Shown here one piece after another: positions 9,723 to 20,445 of a stretch of DNA of 64,000 nucleotides. Every line of letters starts with the position of its first letter. The stretch's first letter is position 1. The notes under the pieces are model-generated. The model did not search any database, was not told the DNA's origin, and saw only the letters and a list, made by a program, of their open reading frames with translations. The DNA comes from Nocardioides sambongensis (GTDB taxonomy: Bacteria > Actinomycetota > Actinomycetes > Propionibacteriales > Nocardioidaceae): contig NZ_CP041091.1 in the NCBI RefSeq assembly GCF_006494815.1, positions 2,556,501 through 2,620,500 of the forward strand, in the 5' to 3' direction. The translations under genes were made by a program, and so were the position numbers.

Positions 9723-10097
9723 TCACTTGGCCTTCTTCTTGCCGGCAACCGTGCGCTTGGGGCCCTTGCGGGTACGCGCGTTGGTCTTGGTGCGCTGACC
9801 GCGGACCGGAAGGCCCTGGCGGTGACGGCGACCCTGGTAGCTGCCGATCTCGATCTTGCGACGGATGTCGGCCTGGACCTCGCGACGGAGGTCACCCTCG
9901 ATCTTGAAGTTCGCCTCGATCTCGTCGCGAAGCTTGACCAGCTCTTCGTCACCCAGCTGGTGCACGCGGAGGTCCGGGCTGACGCCGGTGGCCTCCAGCA
10001 GCTGCTGGGCGCGGGTACGGCCGATGCCGTAGATGTAGGTGAGAGCGACCTCGATGCGCTTGTCGCGCGGGAGGTCGACACCAACGAGTCGTGCCAT
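9723..10097 (-). CDS. rpsM: 30S ribosomal protein S13
   Basis: 124 residues. Typical opening [38 protein letters not shown], a helix-two-turn-helix centre and a basic C-terminal tail ([21 protein letters not shown]) that reaches the P-site tRNA. It follows rpmJ after a 189-nt spacer, long for this operon, which contains a small hairpin (10261-10276). Confidence 0.97.
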   Translation of the reverse strand: MARLVGVDLPRDKRIEVALTYIYGIGRTRAQQLLEATGVSPDLRVHQLGDEELVKLRDEIEANFKIEGDLRREVQADIRRKIEIGSYQGRRHRQGLPVRGQRTKTNARTRKGPKRTVAGKKKAK

Positions 10098-10260
10098 GAG
10101 TGGCGGTTCTCCTTGTGATGCACGGTGGTCTGGTCGTGGCGCGTCCCGCTGCTCGCTCGGAGGTCCCGGGCCCCGGCCATCCGTTCCGGGGGTGGTTCAC
10201 CGTCGACCGCTGGTCGTCGGCTGAGCGCTCACGTCGTGAATGTGTTCAGTTGTCGTGCTC

Positions 10261-10276
10261 GGCCGCCGTGGCGGCC
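10261..10276 (-). promoter_or_regulatory. Hairpin downstream of rpmJ
   Basis: GGCCGCC and GGCGGCC (7-bp arms, 2-nt centre) lie 11-26 nt after the rpmJ stop in the 189-nt spacer before rpsM. No T run. It could be a partial terminator or mRNA end stabiliser separating infA-rpmJ from rpsM onwards. Confidence 0.35.
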
Positions 10277-10286
10277 GGGCGCTGCG

Positions 10287-10400
10287 TCAGCCCTGGCGCT
10301 GCTTGTGGCGCGGGTTGTCGCAGATCACCATGACGCGGCCGTGGCGACGGATCACCTTGCACTTGTCACAGATCGGCTTGACGCTCGGGTTGACCTTCAT
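10287..10400 (-). CDS. rpmJ: 50S ribosomal protein L36
   Basis: 37 residues, [19 protein letters not shown] at the N-terminus. The zinc-binding set is complete: Cys11, Cys14, Cys27 and a His near residue 32 ([11 protein letters not shown]). This is the zinc (C+) form, rather than the C- form some actinobacteria carry as a second copy. It lies 27 nt downstream of infA in the usual infA-rpmJ-rpsM order. Confidence 0.96.
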   Translation of the reverse strand: MKVNPSVKPICDKCKVIRRHGRVMVICDNPRHKQRQG

Positions 10401-10427
10401 GTCAGCCCTTTCTGTTGCGGCTGGTCG

Positions 10428-10649
10428 TTACTTGTAGCGGTAGACGATCCGTCCGCGGGACAGGTCATAGGGCGAGAGCTCGACCACGACCCGGTCCTCG
10501 GGGAGGATCCGGATGTAGTGCTGCCGCATCTTGCCGCTGATGTGTGCGAGCACCTTGTGCCCGTTGCTCAGCTCGACGCGGAACATCGCGTTGGGAAGGG
10601 CCTCCACAACGGAGCCCTCCATCTCGATGACGCCCTCTTTCTTGGCCAT
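10428..10649 (-). CDS. infA: Translation initiation factor IF-1
   Basis: 73 residues: [20 protein letters not shown] followed by the OB-fold core ending [14 protein letters not shown]. Full length and unambiguous. It binds the 30S A site during initiation. It is the first gene after a 238-nt gap and so probably heads the infA-rpmJ-rpsM-rpsK-rpsD-rpoA-rplQ unit. Confidence 0.97.
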   Translation of the reverse strand: MAKKEGVIEMEGSVVEALPNAMFRVELSNGHKVLAHISGKMRQHYIRILPEDRVVVELSPYDLSRGRIVYRYK

Positions 10650-10887
10650 GTCCTCACAAATCTGATCGGGTGTGTGCCTACCGGTGACCCGGGAACCTCC
10701 GCCGCCCGTACTCTCGTCCGGAGCGGTGGTGGACCTCATCTGGCCGTGTCGGGAAGCCCCCGCCGGAAGGAACCGACCGGCAGCCGCGAGCATCACGACA
10801 CAGACCCATGTTGGGCCGACACGCCAGTTTAAGGTGGCGCCTCGTCGAATCCCTAATCCACAAGCGGCCGGGGGCGACGCCGCGGCC
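10650..10887 (-). promoter_or_regulatory. Promoter and leader region of the infA operon
   Basis: A good -10 element TAAACT lies at 10826-10831 (minus strand), with TTAGGG about 18-19 bp upstream as a possible -35. This implies a leader of about 170 nt before infA. No other gene was seen in this gap. Confidence 0.5.
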
Positions 10888-11931
<1,044 letters not shown>

Positions 11932-11975
11932 CACTGACACAAGGCGCACGCGGGCCCTGACATTCCCGGGTCGGA

Positions 11976-14381
11976 TCAGTCCGCGCTGGTGGCACTGCGC
12001 CGGACCAGCAGGAGACCCGCGACCACGGCGCCCGCGCAGAGCAGCCCCAGCATCACCATGTCCATCAGGTAGTGCCCGGCGCCGGCGAGCGCGATCCAGT
12101 CCTCGGTCTCACGGTCGTCCTGGCCGCGGACCAGACCCATCGCCGAGGCCGCCGCGGCGTAGGCCCACCGGGACGGGGAGAGCCAGGCGACCTGCTCCAG
12201 GACCGGGCGTCCGGCGATCGCGAAGAGTGCTCCGGAGAGCACCAGCTGCACCATGATCACCCCGACCAGCGCCGGCATGGTCTGCTCGGTGCTGGTCACC
12301 AGAGCGGAGAGGGCCAGGCCCACCACCGCCATGGTGAAGGAGAGCGCGGCGACGGTGAGCGCCACCCGCAGGGTGCCCAGCGGACCGTCGGCACCGGGCA
12401 GGCCGACGGTCGCGATGAAGGTGACCACCAGGCCCTGCACGAACGCGGCGGAGCCGAGGACCAGGATCTTGGAGAGGAAGTAGGCACCCGGCGAGAGGCC
12501 CACCGCATACTCGCGCCGGTAGATCGCCCGCTCCCCCACCAGCTCCCGGATCGAGAGCGCGGTGCCCATCAGGCACGCCGCGACGATCAGGACGACCAGC
12601 CGCTGGGTGGCCTCCGCGGCCTGCAGCACCGTCACCGTGGTGCCGTCGGGACGGGTGATCACCTCGCTGGTCGAGTCCAGGGAGAGACCGTCGCCGCCGG
12701 GCACCAGGCGGCTCAGCGCGCCGAGCACCAGCGGCAGCAGGAGCAGCATCCCGAGCAGCAGCCGGTCGCTGCGCACCACCGCGGCGTTCCGGGCCACCAG
12801 CGTGGCCAGCTGCCGCCCGAACGACTGGTGCGGTGGTGCGGGCGGGGCCTGCACCGGTCGCACCGCACCGGTGTCCATGCTCCGCTGCTGCGCCGGGATC
12901 CGACGCCAGAGGTCGGGGTCGTCGAGCAGGTCGAACACCTCGGGATAGTTGTCCCGGCCGAAGTGGCCCAGCACCCCCGCCGGCGGGCCGAAGTAGGCGA
13001 TCCGGCCGCCCGGCGCGAGCACCATCACGTTGTCGCACAGGTCGAGGGCGAGCACGGAGTGCGTCACCACCATCACCACCCGGCCGTCGTCGGCCAGCCC
13101 GCGCAGCTGCCGCATCACCTCCAGGTCGAGGCCCGGGTCCAGCCCCGAGGTGGGCTCGTCGAGGAAGAGCAGCGGCGGGGCGGTGAGCAGCTCGGTGGCG
13201 ATCGAGACCCGCTTGCGCTGCCCGCCGGAGAGCTGGGTGCCGATCCGGTTGTCCAGGCGCTCGGTCAGCTGGAGCTGCTGCGCGACGAACCCGACCCTCG
13301 CCTCCCGCTCGGTGGGGGTGGTGTCGGGTGGCAGGCGCAGCCGAGCGGCGTACCCCAGTCCTTCCCGCACCTTGAGCTGCGGGTGCTGGATGTCCTGCTG
13401 CGGCACCAGACCGATCTGGAACCGGAGCTGGTCGTAGTGGGCGTAGAGGTCGTGCCCCTGCCAGATCACCCGCCCCTGGCTGGCCGGCCTGAGCCCGGTG
13501 AGGGCGCCGAGCAGGGTCGACTTGCCGGCACCCGACGGGCCGATCACGGCGGTGAGGCTGGACGGCTGGAGCTGGAAGGAGACGTTCTCGATCAGGCGTC
13601 GGCCGTCGGCCACCACCTGGGTCAGGCCGTCCGCGTAGAGGGTGAACTCATGAGTGGTCGCCGAGGCCACCAGGCGCTGACCGTCCCAGCGGAAGGTCTG
13701 GTTGCCGATGATCACCTCGCAGCCGTCCGCCAGCGGTGCGGCGCCGGAGACCCGCCGGCCGTTGACGAAGGTGCCGTTGAAGCTGCCCAGGTCGTGGAGC
13801 ACCGCCGGACGGCCCGGTGCCGCCGGGTCCAGCCGGGCGTGCCGCCGGCTGGTCAGCGGGTCGTCGAGGACGATGTCGTTGGTGCGGTCGCGCCCGATGG
13901 TCAGGCTCCGCCCCGCGCCGACCAGCTGCGGGCGCACCACGGAGTGGCCGTGGGCCAGCTGGCCCGGCGGCAGCACCGCCTGGGGGTTCCAGGCGACCGG
14001 CGGTGTCGCCGGGGCGAGCGGGCGGTCCGCCGGAGGCTGTGCCGGACGCGCCGGGGGCTGTGCCGGACGTGCGGGCGGCGCGGGTGGTGGCGCGGTCACC
14101 ACCGTCACCACCACCGGCTCGCCGTCCGGTCCACCGAGGTGGATCCGGAGCGGCGAGCCGGTGAGCGGGTGACGGGTGACGGGTCGGTCGTCGACGTAGG
14201 TGCCGTTGCTGGAGGAGTCCACCAGGACCCATCCCGACGACTCCCGCTGCAGCGCGACGTGGTGCCGGGAGGCCCGCGTGTCGGAGACGACCACGTCGCA
14301 CCCGGCCTCGCGGCCGATCACGACGCGCGGGCCGGCGAAGGTGCGCGAGACACCGGCCCATTGCACCTGGATGCGATCCAC
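11976..14381 (-). CDS. FHA-domain ABC exporter (Rv1747-like), fused ATPase and ABC2 permease
   Basis: 801 residues. Order: FHA domain 1 (about 20-70, [24 protein letters not shown]), Pro-rich linker with APPARPAQ repeats (about 96-130), FHA domain 2 (about 158-215, RRHARLD and FNGTFVNG), ABC ATPase (Walker A GPSGAGKS 281-288, signature LSGGQRKR 384-391, Walker B LLFLDEP 404-410), then an ABCG-like half with about six membrane segments (about 550-795). The plan matches M. tuberculosis Rv1747, whose FHA domains bind phosphothreonine and link export to Ser/Thr kinases. GTG start with GAGGAA just upstream. The exported lipid or glycan is unknown. Confidence 0.9.
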   Translation of the reverse strand: MDRIQVQWAGVSRTFAGPRVVIGREAGCDVVVSDTRASRHHVALQRESSGWVLVDSSSNGTYVDDRPVTRHPLTGSPLRIHLGGPDGEPVVVTVVTAPPPAPPARPAQPPARPAQPPADRPLAPATPPVAWNPQAVLPPGQLAHGHSVVRPQLVGAGRSLTIGRDRTNDIVLDDPLTSRRHARLDPAAPGRPAVLHDLGSFNGTFVNGRRVSGAAPLADGCEVIIGNQTFRWDGQRLVASATTHEFTLYADGLTQVVADGRRLIENVSFQLQPSSLTAVIGPSGAGKSTLLGALTGLRPASQGRVIWQGHDLYAHYDQLRFQIGLVPQQDIQHPQLKVREGLGYAARLRLPPDTTPTEREARVGFVAQQLQLTERLDNRIGTQLSGGQRKRVSIATELLTAPPLLFLDEPTSGLDPGLDLEVMRQLRGLADDGRVVMVVTHSVLALDLCDNVMVLAPGGRIAYFGPPAGVLGHFGRDNYPEVFDLLDDPDLWRRIPAQQRSMDTGAVRPVQAPPAPPHQSFGRQLATLVARNAAVVRSDRLLLGMLLLLPLVLGALSRLVPGGDGLSLDSTSEVITRPDGTTVTVLQAAEATQRLVVLIVAACLMGTALSIRELVGERAIYRREYAVGLSPGAYFLSKILVLGSAAFVQGLVVTFIATVGLPGADGPLGTLRVALTVAALSFTMAVVGLALSALVTSTEQTMPALVGVIMVQLVLSGALFAIAGRPVLEQVAWLSPSRWAYAAAASAMGLVRGQDDRETEDWIALAGAGHYLMDMVMLGLLCAGAVVAGLLLVRRSATSAD

Positions 14382-14431
14382 AGGGTTCCTCGTCGACGTC
14401 GGGGCGCGGACGAGGAAACCCTATGCGAGGG

Positions 14432-15469
14432 TCAGCGGTTCCAGTCCGGGCCCTCGGTGTCGTCGACGTCCTCGGGGTCCGGGGCGACCACCGCGTACTC
14501 GGGGTCGTTGCGGGTCTTCAGCAGACTCGCCACCGCCGTCAGCACCAGGGTCGCGATGATCACGCCCAGGCTGAGCAGCGAGGAGATCTCCGGTACGGCG
14601 ACGTGCTCGCCGCCGTTGATGAACGGCAGCTCGTTCTCGTGCAGCGCGTGCAGGACCAGCTTGACGCCGATGAAGGCGAGGATGAACGCCAGTCCCAGCG
14701 CGAGGTAGACCAGCTTCTTCAGCAGCCCGCCGAGCAGGAAGTAGAGCTGGCGCAGGCCCATCAGCGCGAAGACGTTCGCGGTGAAGACCAGGTAGGGCTC
14801 CTGGGTGATGCCGAAGATCGCCGGGATCGAGTCCAGGGCGAAGAGGATGTCGGTGACGCCCAGCGCGATGATCACGATCAGGATGGGCGAGACCACCCGG
14901 GTGCCGTTCTCCACCCACCACAGCTTGAGCCCGCGGTACTCGGTGCCCACGTTCAGGTGGCGCTGCGCGAACTTCACGACCTTGTTGTCCTCGGGGTGCT
15001 CCTCCTCGTCGTCGCGATAGCCCTTCACCAGGGTGTAGGCGGTGTAGACGAGGAAGGCGCCGAAGACGTAGAAGATGAAGCTGAAGTTCTCGATGAGCGT
15101 GTAGCCGACCGCGATGAAGATGCCGCGGAAGATCAGCGCCAGCACGATGCCGACCATCAGGGCTTCCTGCTGGTACTTGCGGGGCACCTTCAGCGCCGAC
15201 ATCAAGATGATGAAGACGAACAGGTTGTCGATCGAGAGGCTGTACTCGGTGAGCCAGCCGGCGTAGAACTCGATGCCGTAGTCGTGGCCGTGGAAGGAGA
15301 GCGTCCAGAGTCCGAAGAGCACCGCGGCGCCGATGTAGACCGAGAGCGCGATCGCGCACTCCTTCATCGAGGGCTCGTGCGGGTCGCGGGCGATGACGAT
15401 GACATCGAAGATCAGCACGCCGACGGTGACGGCGATGGTGATCGTCCATTCGAGGGTGGAGACGTCCAT
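14432..15469 (-). CDS. TerC-family integral membrane protein, probable manganese exporter
   Basis: 345 residues from ATG 15469. Multi-spanning TerC/Alx fold: EYSLSIDNLFVFIILMSALKVP and DILFALDSIPAIFGIT, each with the acidic residues implicated in metal binding, and a cytosolic acidic loop (DDEEEHPEDNK). TerC/Alx proteins export Mn(II) or metallate exported proteins. A yybP-ykoY-like manganese riboswitch in the leader (15512-15612) supports a manganese role. An upstream in-frame extension to 15667 reads through the riboswitch and is not coding. AAGGA precedes the ATG. Confidence 0.9.
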   Translation of the reverse strand: MDVSTLEWTITIAVTVGVLIFDVIVIARDPHEPSMKECAIALSVYIGAAVLFGLWTLSFHGHDYGIEFYAGWLTEYSLSIDNLFVFIILMSALKVPRKYQQEALMVGIVLALIFRGIFIAVGYTLIENFSFIFYVFGAFLVYTAYTLVKGYRDDEEEHPEDNKVVKFAQRHLNVGTEYRGLKLWWVENGTRVVSPILIVIIALGVTDILFALDSIPAIFGITQEPYLVFTANVFALMGLRQLYFLLGGLLKKLVYLALGLAFILAFIGVKLVLHALHENELPFINGGEHVAVPEISSLLSLGVIIATLVLTAVASLLKTRNDPEYAVVAPDPEDVDDTEGPDWNR

Positions 15470-15511
15470 GGGGTCCTTGAGAGTCCTTTTCTGAGCGGTC
15501 GTTCGATCGCC

Positions 15512-15612
15512 CGAGGTCTCTTCCGCCGCCGGACAGGCGACCTCCGGGCCCGGACCGGTCGTCACTGACCGGTCGTGATGACGACCCCGGAGCGAAGGAG
15601 TACTCCCCCTGG
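15512..15612 (-). promoter_or_regulatory. yybP-ykoY (manganese) riboswitch-like leader of terC
   Basis: Read on the minus strand it has the family landmarks in order: GGGGAGTA (from 15608), a helix of CTCCGGG with CCCGGAG, an inner hairpin beginning GGTCGTCATCACGACC with the GTCGTCA loop element, and GAAGAGACC near 15515. The flanks can form the closing P1 helix with one bulge (CCAGG with CCTCGG). About 40 nt separate it from the terC start, room for an expression platform around the AAGGA ribosome-binding site. Placement upstream of a TerC gene is typical of the class. A covariance-model search would settle it. Confidence 0.8.
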
Positions 15613-15638
15613 TGGCGTCATCCTCCCACGTGCTGCCC

Positions 15639-15667
15639 AGCATCGGTGATTCGGGACGCACCTTCAA
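15639..15667 (-). promoter_or_regulatory. Candidate promoter of terC
   Basis: On the minus strand TTGAAG (15662-15667) and GATGCT (15639-15644) are spaced 17 bp. Transcription would begin about 20-25 nt before the riboswitch. Confidence 0.45.
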
Positions 15668-15713
15668 GCACCCGCTCGGTGCGGGCGGTGAGCCGGCCTG
15701 AGCGGGGTCGCGG

Positions 15714-16841
15714 TCAGGGCAGGCCGGTGACCCGCGCCATGGTGGCGAGCTTGGCGCCGGTCTCGCGCACCTCGGAGTCGGGGTCGGAGCCGGCCACGAT
15801 GCCGGCGCCCGCGAAGAGCCGCAGGTGCGCGCCGTCGATGACCGCGGCGCGGATGGTGACCGCGAACTCGCCGTCGCCGGCGCCGTCCACCCAGCCGACG
15901 CAGCCCGCGAAGTAGTCGCGCAGGTCGCCCTCCAGGGCCGCGATCGTCGCCTGCGCCGCCTCCACCGGTACGCCGCCCACGGCCGGGGTCGGGTGCAGCA
16001 TCTGGGCGAGGGCCAGCGCGCTCGGACCAGCGACGCCGGCGGACAGCCGGGCGGTGATCGGGGAGGCCAGGTGCCAGACGGTGTCGGTCGCGATCACCTC
16101 GGGCCGGACCGGCGCCTCCACCTCGACGCAGACCTCCTTCAGGGCGGTCACGATGGCGTCGACCACGTAGGCGTGCTCGGCGAGGTCCTTGGCGGAGTCG
16201 AGCAGCCGCTCGGAGCGCTGCCGGTCCTCCTCCGGGTCCTCGGACCGGGGCACCGACCCGGCCAGCGGCGTGCACTGGATGTGCTCACCGGTACGACGCA
16301 CCAACAGCTCGGGACTGGCCCCGACCAGGAGCGGGCCGGCCGCATCCCCCGCGCTCAGCGGCACCGAGAACACATAGCGCCCGGGTCGGGTCTCCAGCAG
16401 CCGGTCGAGCAGCTCGGTCGGGTCGAGCGGCGGATCACTGACCACGTCCAGGCAGCGGCCCAGCACCACCTTGTGCAGGTCACCGTCGGCGATCTGGTCG
16501 AGCGCGGCGCGGACCATGTCGGCGTACTCGGCGGAGGTGGGGAACTCCCGCACCCGCCACTCCCGGTCCGCCGCCGGGGCGGCCGGACCGCGCAGTGCCC
16601 GCTCGGCACCCACCACCTGGTGCAGGATGCCGGGTGCTCCGGGAGCGAACGAGAGCGCCCCCAGTGCCCGCTCCCCCGGCTCCAGCGCCGCCACCACCTG
16701 CTCGCCCCAGCTCCGCGAGGACCCGTCGGGCGTGGACCACGTCCGGACCACGCGGTCGACGACGTAGGCGTCGGGCCCGGAGGCGAAGAGCATCGGACGG
16801 GCGGCGAGCCCGGCCGGGGTGATGACGTCGGGGGTGTCCAC
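15714..16841 (-). CDS. Isochorismate synthase
   Basis: 375 residues with the chorismate-binding C-terminal domain: GDLHKVVLGRCLDV (with the Lys that activates water), TPLAGSVPRSEDPEEDRQRSERLLDSAKDLAEHAYVVD, then the magnesium-binding LHPTPAVGGVP and the GCVGWVDGAGDGEFAVTIRAA segment. These favour isochorismate synthase (menaquinone or siderophore branch) over anthranilate synthase, since no amidotransferase partner is nearby. GTG start 16841, 4 nt after map, so probably an extension of the secY-adk-map unit. Menaquinone synthesis (MenF role) is the likelier job in an actinobacterium, but no other men or siderophore genes are here. Confidence 0.88.
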   Translation of the reverse strand: MDTPDVITPAGLAARPMLFASGPDAYVVDRVVRTWSTPDGSSRSWGEQVVAALEPGERALGALSFAPGAPGILHQVVGAERALRGPAAPAADREWRVREFPTSAEYADMVRAALDQIADGDLHKVVLGRCLDVVSDPPLDPTELLDRLLETRPGRYVFSVPLSAGDAAGPLLVGASPELLVRRTGEHIQCTPLAGSVPRSEDPEEDRQRSERLLDSAKDLAEHAYVVDAIVTALKEVCVEVEAPVRPEVIATDTVWHLASPITARLSAGVAGPSALALAQMLHPTPAVGGVPVEAAQATIAALEGDLRDYFAGCVGWVDGAGDGEFAVTIRAAVIDGAHLRLFAGAGIVAGSDPDSEVRETGAKLATMARVTGLP

Positions 16842-16845
16842 CCGG

Positions 16846-17673
16846 TCAGTCTGCCGGACCGCCGTACGGGGCGCCGAGGGCGGTGAGCCGCTCCCGGCCG
16901 CCGTCGAGGGCCGTGAGCACCCACACCCCCGTCGCGGTGAGGGCGAAGGTGTGCTCGTAGTGGGCGGCCCAGGAGCCGTCGAGGGTGACCACGGTCCACT
17001 CGTCCTCGGCGATCCCGTTCGCCTGGTCCCCGAGCACCACCATCGGCTCGACCGCCAGCGCGACGCCGGGCTTCAGCCGGGCTCCACGACCCGGACGGCC
17101 GTGGTTGGGCACGTCGGGGGCCATGTGCATCGCGGTGCCGATCCCGTGCCCGGTGTAGTCCTCGACGATGCCGTAGCCGCCGCGGGCACGGACCGAGGTC
17201 TCCACGGCGTGCGAGATGTCGCTGACCCGGCCACCGTCGTGCACGGCGGCGAGCCCCGCCCACAGGGCGTCCTCGGTCACTCGGAGCAGCTCGGCCACCT
17301 CGGCGGCGACGGCGCCCACCGGCACCGTGATCGCAGCATCGCCGTGCCAGCCGTCCACGATCGCGCCGCAGTCGATGGAGATCACGTCGCCCTCGGCGAG
17401 CACCCGGTCACCGGGGATGCCGTGCACGACCTCCTCGTTGACCGAGGCGCAGATCGTCGCCGGGAACGGCGGTTCGCCGTAGCCGAGGAACGAGGGCTCC
17501 GCCCCGTGGGACCGGATGCTCTCGGCCGCGATCCGATCGAGCTCGGCGGTGCTGATCCCGGGCCGGACGCTGGAGCGCAGCAGCTCCAACGTCTCGCCCA
17601 CCACCAGACCGGCCGCCCGCATGGAGCGGACCTGGTCGGGTGTCTTGATCTGGATCCGACGATCGCCGAACAC
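16846..17673 (-). CDS. map: Type I methionine aminopeptidase
   Basis: 275 residues, the usual length. The five metal ligands of the pita-bread fold are in place: Asp in VISIDCGAIVDGWHGDAAIT (two), His in TGHGIGTAMH, Glu in ALAVEPMV and Glu in DEWTVVT. It removes the initiator Met from nascent proteins. It follows adk in the conserved secY-adk-map order; the GTG start at 17673 is 24 nt from the adk stop. Confidence 0.95.
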   Translation of the reverse strand: MFGDRRIQIKTPDQVRSMRAAGLVVGETLELLRSSVRPGISTAELDRIAAESIRSHGAEPSFLGYGEPPFPATICASVNEEVVHGIPGDRVLAEGDVISIDCGAIVDGWHGDAAITVPVGAVAAEVAELLRVTEDALWAGLAAVHDGGRVSDISHAVETSVRARGGYGIVEDYTGHGIGTAMHMAPDVPNHGRPGRGARLKPGVALAVEPMVVLGDQANGIAEDEWTVVTLDGSWAAHYEHTFALTATGVWVLTALDGGRERLTALGAPYGGPAD

Positions 17674-17697
17674 GAGGTGACCTCCCGACGAGGCGGA

Positions 17698-18273
17698 TCA
17701 GCCCTGCGCGGTGAGCTCGAGGGCGCCGAGGATCCGCTCGGTGACCTCGTCGACCTCGCCCATGCCGTCCACGGCGCGGACCAGGTTGCGCTCGGTGTAG
17801 ACCGCGATCAGCGGCTCCGTCTCGGCCAGGTAGACCTCCTGGCGCCGGCGGATCACTTCTTCGGTGTCGTCCGCCCGACCCTCGATGGTGGCCCGCTGCA
17901 GCAGTCGCGCGACGAGCTCGTCGGGGTCCGCGGTCAGCACCACGACCGCGTCGAGGTCGTGACCGGAGCCGGCCAGCATGGAGTCGAGCTCCTCGACCTG
18001 CGCGAGCGTCCGCGGGTAGCCGTCGAGCAGGAAGCCCGCTGCGGCGTCGGGCTCGGCGATCCGGTTGCGCACCATGTCGTTGGTGACCGTGTCCGGCACG
18101 TACTCGCCGGCGTCCATGTAGCGCTTGGCCTCGACGCCGAGTGGCGTGCCCTGGGAGACGTTGGCCCGGAAGATGTCCCCGGTGGAGATCGCCGGGATGC
18201 CGGCACGTTCGGCGATGAACTTGGCCTGAGTGCCCTTGCCGGCACCCGGGGGGCCCATGATGAGAAGACGCAT
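17698..18273 (-). CDS. adk: Adenylate kinase
   Basis: 191 residues, the short form without the zinc or LID insertion, as usual in actinobacteria. P-loop [11 protein letters not shown] at 7-17, NMP-binding [12 protein letters not shown], and [13 protein letters not shown]. It interconverts AMP, ATP and ADP. The ATG overlaps the secY stop by one base (TAATG), so the two are translationally coupled. Confidence 0.97.
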   Translation of the reverse strand: MRLLIMGPPGAGKGTQAKFIAERAGIPAISTGDIFRANVSQGTPLGVEAKRYMDAGEYVPDTVTNDMVRNRIAEPDAAAGFLLDGYPRTLAQVEELDSMLAGSGHDLDAVVVLTADPDELVARLLQRATIEGRADDTEEVIRRRQEVYLAETEPLIAVYTERNLVRAVDGMGEVDEVTERILGALELTAQG

Positions 18274-19577
18274 TACCGCAGGAATCCTTCGTAGTTGCGC
18301 TGCTGCAGCTGGCTCTCGATCTGCTTCACCGTGTCGAGCGCGACACCGACCATGATCAGGATGGACGTACCGCCGAAGGGGAAGTTCGCGTTGGCGTCGA
18401 TCATCACGAACGCGACCAGCGGGACCAGCGAGATGAGCGCGAGGTAGATCGCGCCCGGCAGCGTGATGCGGGAGAGGACGTAGGACAGATAGTCCTGGGT
18501 CGGCTTGCCCGCCCGGATCCCGGGGATGAAGCCGCCGTACTTCTTCATGTTGTCCGCCACCTCTTCAGGGTTGAAGGTGATCGAGACGTAGAAGTAGGTG
18601 AAGAAGATGATGAGGCCGACGTACATCGCCATGTGCACCGGGTTGCCCTGGTCGACCAGGTACTTGTCGACCCAGCCGACCCAGCCGGCGCCGCTGTTCT
18701 GGTTGAACTGCACCGCCATCGCCGGCAGGTAGAGCAGCGACGAGGCGAAGATGACCGGGATGATGCCGGCCTGGTTCACCTTCAGCGGGATGTAGGTCGA
18801 GCTGCCGCCGAACATCTTGCGGCCGACCATCCGGCGGGCGTACTGCACCGGGATGCGGCGCTGCGCCTGCTCGATGAAGATGACCGCGGCCACGATGACC
18901 AGGCCGATCGCGATGACCACCGAGAAGACCCACCAGCCCTGCTGCTTGCCGACCTGCCACAGCGCGGTCGGGAAGGTCGCGACGACCTGGCAGAAGATCA
19001 GGATCGACATGCCGTTGCCGACGCCGCGCTCGGTGATCAGCTCGCCCAGCCACATGATCACCGCGGTGCCGGCGGTCATCGTGATCACCATGACCAGGAA
19101 CGTCTTCGTGCCGTCGCTGTGCAGCAGCGGGTCGGGACAGCCCTGGAGCAGGTCGCCGGAACGGGCCAGCGCGACGATGCCGGTCGCCTGGAGCACGGCG
19201 AGGCCGAGGGTCAGGTAACGGGTGTACTGGGTGATCTTGGTCTGGCCGGCCTGACCCTCCTTCTTGAGGGCCTCCAACCGCGGGATCACGACCACGAGCA
19301 ACTGCAGGATGATGCTCGCGGTGATGTACGGCATGATGCCGAGCGCGAAGATCGTCAGCTGGAGCAGGGCGCCGCCGGAGAAGAGGTTCACCAGACTGTA
19401 GAGCCCGGCGTTGTCGCCCTCCTGGGCGATCTGGATGCACCTCTCGACGTTGGCCACGTCCACACCCGGGGCCGGGATCTGCGAACCGGCCCGGAAGATC
19501 ACGATGATCAACAGGACGAACAACAGCTTGCGCCGCAGGTCCGGTGTCCGGAATGCGTTCACGAACGCGCTGAGCAC
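18273..19577 (-). CDS. secY: Protein translocase subunit SecY
   Basis: 434 residues from GTG 19577, chosen because AGAGGA lies 5 nt upstream and [24 protein letters not shown] is the family N-terminus; a reading from 19613 adds 12 unsupported residues. Ten membrane segments are predictable, with the family's [30 protein letters not shown] and the cytosolic loops [31 protein letters not shown] and [13 protein letters not shown]. It forms the channel for Sec export. It lies 236 nt after rplO with two hairpins in the gap. Confidence 0.97.
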   Translation of the reverse strand: MLSAFVNAFRTPDLRRKLLFVLLIIVIFRAGSQIPAPGVDVANVERCIQIAQEGDNAGLYSLVNLFSGGALLQLTIFALGIMPYITASIILQLLVVVIPRLEALKKEGQAGQTKITQYTRYLTLGLAVLQATGIVALARSGDLLQGCPDPLLHSDGTKTFLVMVITMTAGTAVIMWLGELITERGVGNGMSILIFCQVVATFPTALWQVGKQQGWWVFSVVIAIGLVIVAAVIFIEQAQRRIPVQYARRMVGRKMFGGSSTYIPLKVNQAGIIPVIFASSLLYLPAMAVQFNQNSGAGWVGWVDKYLVDQGNPVHMAMYVGLIIFFTYFYVSITFNPEEVADNMKKYGGFIPGIRAGKPTQDYLSYVLSRITLPGAIYLALISLVPLVAFVMIDANANFPFGGTSILIMVGVALDTVKQIESQLQQRNYEGFLR

Positions 19578-19671
19578 TCGGGTCCTCTTTCTACTCCTGG
19601 CTGCCGCGGGCACATGCCGTGGAACCGGTCATCGGGTGACCACTGTTCCGGGGTGCGAGCGGCCGCGGGGA

Positions 19672-19677
19672 AGCCTA
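19672..19677 (-). promoter_or_regulatory. Candidate -10 element upstream of secY
   Basis: TAGGCT on the minus strand, about 95 nt before the secY GTG. A weak TGACGG lies 20 bp further upstream, longer than ideal. It would start a secY-adk-map-isochorismate synthase transcript. Confidence 0.35.
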
Positions 19678-19732
19678 ACAGGCAGGGGGTCGGCCTACCG
19701 TCACGAGTCCGGCGCAGGGGCGCCGAGCTCGG

Positions 19733-19802
19733 GGTGCGCCGGAAAGGCGCACCGGATCCGCGAAGGGCGCGGCAGTCGGCTTCACACCTTACTGCCGCGC
19801 CC
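19733..19802 (-). terminator. Two hairpins between rplO and secY
   Basis: Just after the rplO stop, a perfect 12-bp stem (19765-19776 with 19791-19802) has a 14-nt loop, followed in the transcribed direction by a perfect 8-bp stem (19733-19740 with 19746-19753) with a 5-nt loop. No long T run follows either. They mark the end of the spc operon or an attenuator that lowers secY expression relative to ribosomal proteins. Confidence 0.55.
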
Positions 19803-19813
19803 TCCACAACGGG

Positions 19814-20254
19814 TCACAGAACCGTGACGGTCCCGCCGGCGCCCTCGATCTTCTCCTTGGCGGAGTTGGAGAACGCGTTCGCGCTCACCGACACCTTCAC
19901 GGTCAGGTCGCCCTGGCCGAGCACCTTGACGGGCTCGCCCTTGCGCACCGCACCGCGGGCCACCAGGGTCTCCGGGGTGACGTCGCCACCCTCGGGGAAC
20001 AGCTCGCTGATCCGGTCGAGGTTGACGACCTGGAAGGTCACCTTGAACGGGTTCTTGAAGCCCTTGAGCTTGGGCAGACGCATGTGCAGCGGCATCTGGC
20101 CACCCTCGAACGCAACCGGAACCTGGTTGCGAGCCTTGGTGCCCTTGGTACCGCGGCCAGCGGTCTTGCCCTTCGAGGCCTCACCGCGACCGACGCGCGT
20201 CTTGGCCTTCTTCGCACCCTCCGCCGGGCGGAGGTGATGGAGCTTGAGAGTCAT
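19814..20254 (-). CDS. rplO: 50S ribosomal protein L15
   Basis: 146 residues from ATG 20254 ([38 protein letters not shown]). The signature Gly-rich N-terminus and a C-terminal [24 protein letters not shown] are normal for L15. The upstream GTG at 20258-20260 overlaps the rpmD stop and is less likely. The gene starts 2 nt after rpmD and is the last ribosomal gene of the spc operon. Confidence 0.97.
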   Translation of the reverse strand: MTLKLHHLRPAEGAKKAKTRVGRGEASKGKTAGRGTKGTKARNQVPVAFEGGQMPLHMRLPKLKGFKNPFKVTFQVVNLDRISELFPEGGDVTPETLVARGAVRKGEPVKVLGQGDLTVKVSVSANAFSNSAKEKIEGAGGTVTVL

Positions 20255-20256
20255 GG

Positions 20257-20445
20257 TCACTCGCCTCCGACAACCTCGACCGTCACCAGGTGACGGACGG
20301 TCTGGACCATGCCCCGGATCTCGGGACGGTCCTCCTTGATCACGACATCGCCGATCCGCTTGAGGCCCAGCGTGCGCAGGGTCTCGCGCTGGTTGGCCTT
20401 GCAGCCGATCGTCGACTTCTTCTGCTGCACCTTCAGCTGCGCCAT
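20257..20445 (-). CDS. rpmD: 50S ribosomal protein L30
   Basis: 62 residues, [33 protein letters not shown], ending VTVEVVGGE, the bacterial short form of L30. The ATG overlaps the rpsE stop (TGATG), so they are coupled. Confidence 0.96.
   Translation of the reverse strand: MAQLKVQQKKSTIGCKANQRETLRTLGLKRIGDVVIKEDRPEIRGMVQTVRHLVTVEVVGGE

Noticed and set aside
15470..15667. Upstream extension of the TerC reading frame
   Set aside because: It translates the riboswitch-like leader; family homology begins at MDVSTLEW.
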